A DNA stretch of 64,000 nucleotides. Origin: Podaxis mareebaensis (lineage: Eukaryota > Basidiomycota > Agaricomycetes > Agaricales > Agaricaceae). Positions 21,845 to 33,000 of the stretch are shown piece after piece. The notes under the pieces were generated by a model. That model did no database searches and was not told the DNA's origin. It saw only the letters and a program-made list of their open reading frames with translations. How positions within the stretch are numbered: position 1 is the stretch's first letter; each line of letters starts with the position of its first letter. Both the position numbers and the translations under genes were made by a program. The stretch lies in NCBI GenBank assembly GCA_018524725.1, contig JAEUWP010000445.1, positions 1 through 64,000 of the forward strand. The letters run 5' to 3'.

Positions 21845-24800
21845 ATGAAGCCAACCGGGATATTGCCTCTGCAAGCCCCTCCTCCTGTGTATCCACAGAA
21901 ACCACGCCAGAACCTTGTCTTGAGAACACTCGCTTATGTCTTTCTCTTCCAATTCGCGTTTTTTTTCTTCTATATCCAACGCTACTATTTCAGATGTGCA
22001 GTCCCGGGCAGCAAGCTACAATCTGTCGCTCGACTCGACATTCTTGCCCACCGACTCAATGTGGCTGAACGATGCAAGACTTTACGTGCCCCTGCAGGTC
22101 CACCGCCTTCTTTTGACCCCGCCTCGCGGCTTCAAGGTCACTCGGATCGATTTGTCCCTGGAACCAGGCCTATGTTGATTCGCGATGCCAAAATTTGGAC
22201 GGGCCATCGGGACGGCAAGGATATTGTACATGGCGATGTCCTCCTGGATCGCGGGTTGATTGTGGGTGTCGGAAAGATCCCGAAGGAGGATTACGAAGGG
22301 TTGAAAGGGCTACGGGTGGTGGATGCAAGGGGACGTTGGGTAACTCCAGGGTTGGTCGACTTGCATTCGCATATTGCCGTCGATAGCTCTCCAAGGCTCA
22401 GTGGTGGGTCCTTCTCACACATTTCCAGACGTAGGCATCCGTACTTATATAGGCTGTGAACAGGTGCTGCTGACACCAACTCCCGCAAGGCCCCCATTCT
22501 CCCTTGGATAAGAAGTATTGATGGCATCAACACCCATGACGCGGCATTTGAGCTCACTATTTCGGGTGGTGTGACGACAGCACAGATCTTGCCTGGCAGT
22601 GCGGACAACATCGGTAAACGACCTTTTCACTGGGATACGCCACTCGTTATCCTCACTTTGTATTACAGGCGGACAAGCTTTCGTGATCAAATTGAGACCC
22701 ACTGAAGAAAGATCCACAATATCCAAAGTTGTTGAGCCTCCCCAGACGTTGATAAGGCCCTCGGAGAATGTCACCCATATCCATTGGAGGCACATGAAGT
22801 AAGTTCTTCTCTTCATACTCATCGGCCGCTGAGGCTCATCCGTCACTCTAGGCACGCATGTGGTCAGTTACCATTCTTGCTACACTGGTCGGAATTTAAC
22901 GTTGCCAAGGCGAGAATGCCGACCGAGTTTATAGCCAAGTGCGGATGGACGCAGCATGGAACTTCCGACAGGCATATCACACTGCAAATCAGATCAAGAT
23001 CGCGCAAGATGCGTTCTGCGACGCAGTTGAAGCTGGTAACTGGGATGCCGTGGATGGGAAAGACATACCCGAGGATTATCAATGGGAGTCTCTTGTCGAC
23101 GTGCTCCGAGGGAAGGTTCGGGTAAGCTTAACTTCGCCTCGCCACCCTAAACCTTTTCCTGACCACCCCCCGGCAAAGCTTTCAATTCATTGCTATGAGG
23201 TATGTTAAAACTGGTTATCACAAGTAATAACGTGTTGATATGTCTATCAGGCTGTTGATCTTGATATGATTGTTCGGGTAAGTAGCCGAAAAAATGTTTC
23301 CTACTTCTTGAAGCTTAAGCATCCACTACCAGCTCTCAAATGAATTCCAATTCCATGTCACCTCCTTTCATCATGGGGGGGATACCCATCTTGTACCCGA
23401 TTTGCTGAAGAAAACATTTGTAAGCAACCCCGTCATCCCACTGAGCCAGAATTCAACGCAGCAACAGGGAGGAGCACCTACCATCGCCTTATTCGCAACG
23501 AACGCCCGCAAGAAGCGTGAAGCATACCGTAATTCTGAATTTGCACCCAGGATTCTTGCCAGTCATGGGATTCCCGTTGTCATGAAGGTAAACCCTTCGG
23601 ATCCGCAGTCTCTAGGAGTCCCAAGATATTGATTATTCCAAAGTCTGATCATCCAGTGCTCAACAGTCGGTACCTCCTGTTTGAGGCACAACAAGCTCAT
23701 TATTACGGTTTGAGTCCTGAATTGGCCTTGACGTCCATAACTACCACACCAGCAAAGGCAGCTGGTCTTAGCCATCGGGTAGGCTTCCTTAGCAAAGGTA
23801 AGATAAAAATTTGTTTTATTAACAGCATGAACGATACTGACCACGTTCTTTCCAGGCTATGATGCAGGCGAGTTGCACCCAACCTTTGACGACACACTCG
23901 AATACTGACCATCATGCCCAGATGTCGTTATTTGGGATTCGCACCCCTTGACCTTGGGAGCGACCCCAGTCCAGGTATTCATTGACGGTATCGCGCAGCT
24001 CAAAGATCCCCACGTTCTTCACAAACCCGGCCAACTCCAGCGACTCCCTAGGACACCAAACTTTGACCGCGAAGCTCGTGAGACAGTCGAATTTGACGGT
24101 CTTCCACCATTACGCAGACACCGTAGATTCGACAATGGCGAGACCATCAAGCTCGTCAACGTCAGCTTCGCCTGGAGGAGGGATGAATTCAGCAGCTTTG
24201 AATCGATGGAAAGCGGGGTTGGGAAGCCTTTGGACGTGTTCATGCGGAATGGGTCCATCGTTTGCGTTGCTGAAAGCGGGACCCGATGTGTACCTGGGTC
24301 GGATTTGGAGTCTGAAGCTGTTGCGGAGATTAATTTGAAAGGCGGTGCTTTGTTCCCTGGCCTGACCTCATTCGGCGCTCCGCTGGGCTTGGAGGAAATC
24401 AACTTGGAACCTTCGACGAATGACGGGACTGTTCCAGATGCATTGACCGGGTCCGTCCCAGCCATTGTTGGAGGTACCAATGCTATTATACGAGCTGTTG
24501 ATGGTTTGGCTTTCAATGGACGAAATCTCTTGTACGTCTCCATCGTTGGTCGGCTTCCTACTTTAGGCTCAATCACTTCTAGGCTTGCCTACCGCAATGG
24601 CGTCACCAGAGCGATCACCGCACCCTCGGGAAGCGGGTTTATCCAAGGCTTGTCTACGGCGTTTTTCCCCGGTGCTGAGAACGCCCTCGATCACCGGGCT
24701 ATCCTACAGGAAGAAACAGCTCTTCATGTCACGGTCAGCCACAGCGTTAAGGCTAGCATCAGTACTCAAATTGCCGCACTTCGACAACTTTTGTTTGAAT

Positions 24801-25549
24801 CTAATACCACGGCCTGGCAGCGCGTCCGTAATGTGAGTAAAGGTTTTGATGTCAGTTGATCATTGCTTAGGGTGCATCTAGAGGGAAATTCCGTTGGTCG
24901 TCAATGTGGACAGTGCAGATATCATGTCGACTTTGCTTAGGCTTAGAGAAGAGTTCCATGAAGAGAAAGGTGGTCATTTCGATATGACATTCGCTGGAGC
25001 TTCCGAAGCACATCTGATTGCTCGGGCGATTGCAAGAGCTGGAGTAAGTGTGGTGGTGACCATGCCGCGGCCGTTCCCTGGCACATGGGAGAGCCAGAGA
25101 ATGTGAGTATTTGACTACGAGGGTATTATATGTTCCGGCCACTGAATTACTTCGTTGGATGCAGTTTGCCTGGGGCACCTTTGACTCATGATAGTGCTGT
25201 GATGAAATTGTTGGATGCTGGCGTCAATGTTGGTATCGGTGTCGTAGATGCTTTTGCCGCCCGCAATACAAGGTTTGAGGCTGCTTGGGTACGCCCCCGT
25301 TTTTTTCATCCTCTTTGCCTGTGCTCATCTCTTTGGCCACAGCTGGCACTCAACTCGTTCGGAGAAATTGGAAGATGGAGAGCTTTGGCACTTGTCACAA
25401 TCAACCTTGAACGTGCTCTTGGAGTCGGAAAACATAGAGGTCTTGCTCCCTCTGAGCTCGTGGCATATGAAGGTGGTGATTGGATGGACTTTGAAAGCAA
25501 GGTGGTTGGCATTTTCTCGAGCGAACAAGGAATAAGTGATTTGTTCTGA
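21845..25549 (+). CDS. Membrane-anchored amidohydrolase (metal-dependent hydrolase fold)
   Basis: A member of the amidohydrolase superfamily, TIM-barrel hydrolases using one or two metal ions; the substrate is unknown. Sixteen exons sum to 2895 nt, 964 aa. A hydrophobic segment (LAYVFLFQFAFFFFYIQ, about residues 30-46) follows a short basic-proline leader, so the enzyme is probably a type II membrane protein. The first metal motif is VDLHSHI (after VTPGL). ISGGVTTAQILPGSADNIGG, IHCYEAVD, FHHGGDTHLVPDL and MKSDHPVLNSRYL follow; these hold the further metal ligands expected of the fold. The C-terminal half (from about residue 560) repeats a composite domain typical of the fungal family. Four exons are tiny: 11 nt (22852-22862), 21 nt (23179-23199), 27 nt (23251-23277) and 12 nt (23856-23867). 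The intron after the last one starts with GC. Confidence 0.9.
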
Positions 25550-25647
25550 TGTACTCGTACGTTCGCGTCCTGGTTCTGTTATACAAACATTCTGCGTTTT
25601 GTATGAATAGGATTACATTCTGGTGCATATCCAACCTATGAACAGCC

Positions 25648-27121
25648 CTAAAGTTTTGAGCGTTGTTGGGTGTGGGGATCTCGGATTTTGATGACGATCT
25701 TTCCAAACTGGTCCCCGCGTTGCATGAGCTCGAAACCTTTATCCACGGACTCCAAGCCATCAAGGACATGCGAGACGGGAGGAATGATACGGTGTTGGGC
25801 GAGGAAGTTAGTAGCATTGATCAAGTCTTGACGCGAACCCATGGTTGAACCTAGGTCATTTATGATCAATACAAGAAAAGCACTCGTATATGATTGATCA
25901 CAAACCTAATAATTTCTGATTCTTAAGAACCTCACGCATCGTGAATGTAATGGCCGGAGCTGCAGTCCTATCACGAGATGAGATCAATGCGAATAGGACA
26001 GACACGAAGCATTGACTTACATTCCGTAACATACGACTTTGCCACCTTGTTTCAGAGACCTGGCTACCTTTCCCATGATATCGCCTCCTCCGGAATCGAT
26101 GACGGCGTCCAACTGCGTGTTTGTCGGATTCTTCTTCAGGAGGGCAGCGAGTTGAGCTGGCCAATCAGCTGGAAATTTCCAGTCAACCTCGTGAATAGGG
26201 AAAACATGAAAATTGCTGACCGTCCTTGTAATTGACACCTCCGCTGGCACCCAGTTGGATGGCTTTCTGAATCTTTTCCTGACTACTGCTGGTCACGTAC
26301 ACAGAGGCGCCTTTCGCGATGCATAGCTGCATCGCAATAAGGGCAACACCACCACCTATACCGGTAATCAAGACATTTTGACCCTTCTGGACGTCTGCGT
26401 TCACCATTGTTGCTCTGTCGAGGGCCTGTTAGCATGAAATATGGAAACAACACAAGGCTGTACGCACCGCCATGCGGTCACTCCACCCAATGGCCAAGCA
26501 GCAGCTTGAATGTCGCTCAGATGATCAGGGGTAGGAATAACTTGGTCGCGTTCGACAACAATGTACTCTGAGAAAGTACCGATTGGTGGGAGGGCACCGC
26601 CCCCTAGGATACCGAAACTATGATCCAATAAGCCCAAATTTAGGTTGGATCGTACAAGCAGATTGGTTGTGCATACTTGGATTCCGGTGCAAGAGGGTCG
26701 TTTTCCCATCCACGACTCGGAGTTAGGAAAACGCGTTTATTTATGAGAGGGTCGTCCCGTCTTGCGGATGCAATGACAGTCCCTGTATAGCCGAACGTGA
26801 GCTCAGAGTTTATGAAAGCAGCGGCGGACCAAATACCTGCACCATCTGCCCCAAGCACGCTGCCGTCAACAATACCAGGATACATTCGCTTCCTGATCCA
26901 TACCTGGTCGCATCCATAGCTTAACAGAAGTTTCACTCAATGAAGCGATATCTAATTACCTCCCTATGGTTGAATGCAGCAGCTCCCACTTTTACAAGCA
27001 CCTCCCCTGGTTTGAGTTGTGGTATAGGCCGCTCAACAAGCACTGTGTCGTCGTATACAGGTTCTTTGCGAGATGTAGATCTACGAAGTATCACTGCTTT
27101 TGTCGTGGTGGGGAACCCCAT
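25648..27121 (-). CDS. Medium-chain dehydrogenase/reductase, quinone-oxidoreductase type
   Basis: An NAD(P)H-dependent oxidoreductase of the MDR superfamily; likely substrates are quinones, enones or other activated carbonyls. Eight exons sum to 1092 nt, 363 aa, normal for the family. The GroES-like domain includes LKPGEVLVKVGAAAFNHRE and DGSVLGADGAG. The Rossmann domain begins VLITGIGGGVALIAMQL. Later blocks are LDAVIDSGGGDIM, GGKVVCYGMT and GKIVIKI at the end. Cysteine ligands for catalytic or structural zinc are not visible, which favours the zinc-independent branch. I chose the start at 27121 (MGFPTTTKAVIL) because it fits the family's N-terminus; an upstream in-frame ATA-type extension to 27214 has no homology. 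It converges with the amidohydrolase (stops 98 bp apart). Confidence 0.9.
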
Positions 27122-27681
27122 GGCGGAATGAGAGGTGAAAGAAGGTGAGTCTATCGTTTCGTCAAGTGTGGGGAGAGCATCCGGTAATCGGGCGTCCTTG
27201 GGTTCCCGGATCATTGGGCGTCTATGTTGGGCGGCGGTTTTTTGCGGTCCACAACCAACCTTACTCCTTTTGGATTAATGAACCTCGGGGTCAGCCAGGG
27301 TCAGCCGCCAATCCTACATCTGTCGCTAACCGTTCCCCGTTGCTACAACTCATGACTGTTGATCAACATTTAATACTTGAGTGACAAGTTCCCATGTCAC
27401 TGCGTACTTTTAAGCCAGACGTGCCGACGCGTTCTCCTTCCTCAACGTTCCTTCATCATGATCCTTGAGTCCAAGGTGATCACTCCTCTTCACTCCAGCT
27501 AACGAGTCTGACTGTATCACGAGAAAGGTATCGCGCGCAGAGTTCTCAAGACCTGCCCTAGACGACGAATACGATCCAGAAGAGAGTGAGACAGCCCAAG
27601 GTGATGCAGATGGTTCGTGTCTCGTGCCTTTCATGACGAGGCAACCCGTGATAACCCCCATCAGATACCCCCTCCGTGGCG
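27122..27681. promoter_or_regulatory. Divergent promoter region, reductase / NACHT gene
   Basis: About 560 bp between two divergent starts. A short unresolved 5' exon of the NACHT gene could lie here. I see no TATA box of good quality. Confidence 0.4.
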
Positions 27682-29914
27682 ATGGCCTCATTTTTCCAGG
27701 GCGCACACCACTTCGTTTTGAACAACCCAATAATGAGGTCATATATTGTCAACACCTTTGAATCGGGCACAATCGGTGAGTCAGTTATCAGCGAATCCTT
27801 GGCTAAGCCGCCTGAAGCGTTTTGTAGTAATCGAGCTTTTGAAACAGGCCAGAATTCCTGGCTCGGAACTGGATTCCTCAGCTCGACACCCTCCTCCCCG
27901 GTGCCATCCGAGTACCCGTGTTGTGCTCAGGAATCGGATCACGACTTGGCTCACCAACCCGAAAAGAGATTGGAGCATGCTCTGGCTCTATGGTCCCGCA
28001 GGTATCGGGAAATCTGCCGTCGCTCAAAGTATCGCTGAACATTGCAGCGAAACTGGGCGTCTTGGTGCAGCGTTCTTTTTCTCGAAGCTCAAAACGCGGA
28101 ATGATCCAACTCGTATCATACCCACAATTGCATACCAACTCGCGGTTCATTTTCCCGACTATAAGCGGCTGATCACCAAATGTCTGGCCGATGATCCTAC
28201 TATCCTTGAGAAGGCGCTTCGTCAGCAATTCAAAAAGTTGATCGTAGAGCCTTTTACCTCTCTAAAAGCAAAGAAGTCTTCTTGCGTTCAACAGCCACTG
28301 TTGATCGTCTTGGATGGTCTCGACGAGTGCCCAGAGACAGAAGCTCAATGCGAGATCGTTGAGATCATTGGTGAGCTAGTTAGGCTGGCGCAAACGTTCC
28401 CACTTCTTTGGATGATTTGTAGCCGGCCTGAATGGCATCTCAAACACATATTCTCAAGGGCCGACTTCAGGATCAAGTGCCGTAGGGAAGAGTTACTCGT
28501 CGACGAAGACGAGTCCAAAAAGGATGTTCATCTATTCCTCAAAGAAGGGTTCGAGGAAATCAGACAACGATTCTGGGACGCCCTCCCGGAAGACTGGCCG
28601 CCGGAATATCAACTTCTGGAGATCGTAGTCCAGTCATCCGGCTTATTTGTCTTCGCTTCCACTATCCTCAAATTCGTCGGCGACCGGGACTGCGGTAACC
28701 CCAAGTCCCAACTCGACATATGCCTTAACTTCATTAGCAATATTCACGGGACCCGGTCAACGAATCCACTACATTCTCTCGACCTCCTATACAGGCGAAT
28801 CTTGGCAGATGTCCCCCGTGATGCACTTCACATCACCATGCGCATATTGGCGTTCTATGTTTTTTTCCCTGATGCCGCGGGCCTAGGCTCAATTCAGCGC
28901 TTGGCGAATTTCCTCTCCATCACTCAGGACCGCTTTTACGGTGCCATGCGCAAGCTCCATTCCGTATTAGACATACCTCAGCCCAACACAGCATATTACC
29001 GCACCATCGAATTCTACCACGCCTCCTTTAGGGACTTTCTTGAAGATGAATACCGTTCAGGACCGTTCTTCTTGAACAAGTCAAGTTTCTGTCGCGAAGT
29101 AGCAGAGATCTACATTCGTTGGTTTAACTACTTTCATGAATGTCAGGTTAAAGGTAAGCCAACCCTTGTTAAATGACCAGAATGCGGGCGTATTAAGCAT
29201 ATCTAGGTGTTGACCCTCGTGAAAGCTCGTTGTTCACCTGGCCGTGGCCGACAGGCTCGCCTTTTGGTTTATTCTCTGTCGATGATCTGCGGTTTGGGAA
29301 TTTCTGGAAGGCGTGCTTTAGTACGCAGGGAGAAGATGCACGGCACCTCTATGCGCAACTACTCAACTTCAACTTTTCCCTCTTGGACCAGGCATGGGAC
29401 AGAGGTGGCTTTGCTCACTTCTTGAACTGGTTGGACGTTTATGTGAGTAACCAAGACCTCTCTGCTTTTCAGCTGTTACCGCAAACCTTATTAAAACGGA
29501 CGCGATGTAGCAACAACTGGCAGCGCGACGCGTTGAGCCAGAGGGTCCGGTTAAAACAGATGGACTCCTGAGAACCCGGCCCATGTTTGAAACGGATCGT
29601 CGGCTTCTCGAGAACTTTAATGTCTTGAGAGCCAAGGCAAAAAAGGCCAAATTCCCACTGGTAAGTGTTTATTACTCAAAATATGCTGAAAACCGCGCTC
29701 ATCGTTTTTCTAGAAGGTCTCCGACTCTGCAAAATGGAGTTTCAGCTTTTACCACTCAAAGTCCGAGCTACACGCGAAACCGAGAGAAGACCCAATCATG
29801 TATTTTCTCTTGGGTCGCGGTAAGAAAGCATGCTTGGTATTGGTCTATGAAGATCGTTTCGTCGACCCTATGAAATGGATCTATCAAGTAACAGGGATAG
29901 GGCGCACATATTGA
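27682..29914 (+). CDS. NACHT-domain STAND NTPase (NLR-like)
   Basis: The intact relative of the frameshifted gene at 180-2599. The N-terminal family signature MASFFQGAHHFVLNNPIM is at 27682. After an intron near 27770-27815 (exact join unresolved) a long exon carries DSSARHPPPRCHPSTR, the Walker A loop YGPAGIGKSAVAQSI (about 27990-28035), Walker B LIVLDGLDECPE (28303-28338), and a helical region with EFYHASFRDFLEDEYRSG. Further exons follow at about 29207-29443, 29511-29661 and 29713-29914, ending with DPIMYFLLGRGKKACLV and a stop at 29912-29914. There is no C-terminal repeat domain (no WD40, ankyrin or TPR), so the sensor region differs from that of its neighbour. Its stop lies 141 bp from that of the opposing NACHT-WD40 gene. 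Confidence 0.82.
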
Positions 29915-30055
29915 AGCGATGCCGAATGGGAGCCTGCGCGCAAGCCCTAGGAACATGCATATACTTGGTTCTCGGTTGGGCGAGGGTCTACAATTATCAT
30001 ATTTATATTAAGGTTGTATGATATCCCTAATGTGATGAAGTATCTTGGTTCACGA

Positions 30056-33000
30056 CTACGAGTTTTTGCACCTCTGCCAATTAATGCCATATTCAAATCT
30101 TGTGAGGTCCAGCTTTGTTGGTGTCCCTGCGATGACCGCAGTATTTCGAGGCCACCATAGCCCGTTTCTGTTCCATGGAGGTACCCAGAATAAGAGCTCT
30201 CCCTTTGGTCCCATAACCCAGCCGTTTTGGAAACTGCATTTGTCCGTATATCCTCCTGTTGCATGGCGTCGTTCTTGGGGCTGGTGACCTCCCACGGACG
30301 AGGAGGCGAAATCCGAAGTATCCCAAACCCTTATTGTTTCGTCCTCTGAACAGGATACCATACTCTTCCCATCTCGCGAGAATGCGACACATACAACGCC
30401 CCCAGCGTGCCCATGCAATGGTCCAAACACCAGACCACGGGCGCCTACATCCCAGATCCGAATCGTTCTATCCCCAGAACTCGAGGCGATGAAATGCTCG
30501 TCCGGTGAGAACGCAAGACTATAAATCAATTGGGTGTGACCTTGAAATGGTCCCCCGACAAGCTCCCCCGTCTCTGCGTCCCAAACTCGGATCGTCTCGT
30601 CGACACCCCCCGAGGCAACAAGTTTTCCGCTCGGCGAGAATTTTACACAGTTGACGGCATTGGGGTGGTCCTGGAAATGGACTGGAATTAATTTGCCTGT
30701 CTCCGTACTCCACATCTTGATCGTCTTGTCATGAGACGACGAAATAGCTTTTGTTCCGTCTGGCGAAACGGTGACGCATGTTATCCAGCTCGAGTGGTGG
30801 GTCAACGGACCAAAAAGATCTTCTGAAGTTTCTATGTTCCAAATACGTACACTCCCGTCGTATGATCCTGACACCAAACGTTGACCAGTTGGCAGGAACT
30901 GGAGGGAAGTAACGCCACTCCTGTGTCCTTCTAATGGTTTATACATCGGTTCTCCCGTTTCCACGTTCCATATGCAGATTGTTTGATCGTCCGAACCCGA
31001 AGCGATCAACTTTCCATCAGGAGAGAACGCAACGGCATTGACCCAACTACTGTGTCCTCGAATAGGCTCCAAAAGTGTTTTGCCTGTAGCCGCGTCCCAA
31101 ACTCGGACGGTGTCGTCATCTGAACTCGATGCCAAAATCTTGCCGCAGGGCGAAAATACAACACAAGTCACACCATCTGTGTGAGCGTCCGCTAGGTGGG
31201 TGATCGGAGAAACCTCTCTCACGCCCAAGTCCCACATCCTCACTGTCTCATCTCGCGACGCCGATACAACCTTCTTCCCGTCTCTGGATAACGCAATCGC
31301 GGTAATCCCGTTCGTATGGCCCCCTAATGGTCCAAATATCATCTCGCCTGTAAAAGGATCCCATATCCTCACCGTCTCGTCGTGAGAGGCCGATACCAAG
31401 AACTTCCCATCGGCCGAGTACGCGACTGATGTGACGGCGTCCGTATGACCACCTAAGGGATCACCAGCTAGACCCTCCGTTTCGACGTTCCAGATGAAGA
31501 TGGTCTCATCCTCCGACCCACTAGCTACGAATCGCCCATCGGGAGAAAATGCTACTGCATTTACTTGATTCCTGTGCCCTACAAAGGGGCCATGGACACA
31601 TTCTCCCCTCCTGACATCCCAGATCCTCACGGTCCTATCGGCAGAGCCCGAGACGATGTATTGATCGTCCTTCGAAAATGCGATGGTAGTAATTGCACTG
31701 TCGTGCCCTCTTAGTGGCTCCCCCACCGGTTCTCCTGAATCCGCATCCCATAACCTAATAGTGGCATCATACGATGCTGATGCAATTCTTCGGCCATCAT
31801 GGGAATACGCCACACAGGTAACAAGGTTCTCATGCCCGCGTAAGCACAAAAGTTCATCCCCACTTTCCGCATCCCAGACTCTCACTGTCAGGTCGTCCGA
31901 ACCTGACGCAACCCTCTGCCCGTTAGGGCTGAAAGCGACACTCGCGACGGAGCTCTCATGCCCTTCAAAGGGACCCGAGACGAGGTTTCCGGTTTCGGCA
32001 TCACAGATACATATGGTCTTGTCGCTTGATCCTGAAACGAAGTAATCCCCGTCCGGAGAGAAAGCAACGGAATTGACAGCCTGGGTATGCTCTTCTGAAG
32101 CGAAGAGAATTGAAGGCCAATGGACGGGTTTCCCGGCGGTGAGCCTGATGGTTCTGGAGTACTTGGGCAGGAAACGTTGAACAAGCTGAGATCGCTGAGG
32201 GGCGAACGGGAGGGCGGAAATATAAATGTGCGGGGTGCTTTGTCCTATGGCGTAACCAAAGGCGGCGATGAAGCGAAGGGCGTCGTAGATGAACGCCTTG
32301 AAAATCTCATCGTCATCAGCCTATAACAATCAGTAACCAAACCTTACAGAAAAGTCGTCGAAAATACGCACATTTGACCAGTAAAGAACTGTCGTTAAGA
32401 TCGGGGTCACTAGGGTCAACTCGTTCAATAAGCTCATGACTTCTAGCCAGTACAACAATTGATCATAAAGCAGTTGCTTCACCGTCGCCATAAGATTCGC
32501 GTTGAACGGCACACTTGACAAATGGTCCGCCCAATAGCGACAGCTATACGATAGATGCGTTGGGATTCCTTTCTCGATCTTTTCCTCGATATCGGGCACG
32601 TCTGCATTCTTGAGAGTAGAGGTCTCGAGGTCGCATATGTTGAAACATAACTTTGCCGACATGGTTCGGAAACATGCATCGATGACGTTATGCTGTTGCT
32701 TGGCCACGTCGATGACGAAGGGTGCCGGACATGTATCCGAGTATAAGAGGAAATCGACGAAGGATTGATGGGTAAAACGTAGAGTGTTCCCGGGATCCAT
32801 AACAGAGCGAAGGCCCTTGCGAATGAAATCCAACATGGATGGCTGAATCTCCAGAAGGTCGATGCACTCAGTGCGACGGAGTGGTCGTTTGGCCAGAATC
32901 ATGGCACCAACGAGTGTGTTGAACGCATCCAGCACCTCGGCGCTAGGGAGTTGAAAGGAGGTTTCTAGAATACAGGAATACAAAAGCGCCATATCACCCA

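Noticed and set aside
25248..25535. Alternative frame at the end of the amidohydrolase gene
   Set aside because: The frame chosen continues the family's C-terminus (DFESKVVGIFS) and makes the exon sum divisible by three.
18490..27121. Secondary-metabolite gene cluster
   Set aside because: No backbone enzyme (PKS, NRPS, terpene cyclase) or cluster regulator is present; three general enzymes are not enough.
30290..32130. Hypervariable, nearly identical WD40 repeats under concerted evolution
   Set aside because: The repeat units differ clearly in sequence, so no sign of recent amplification.
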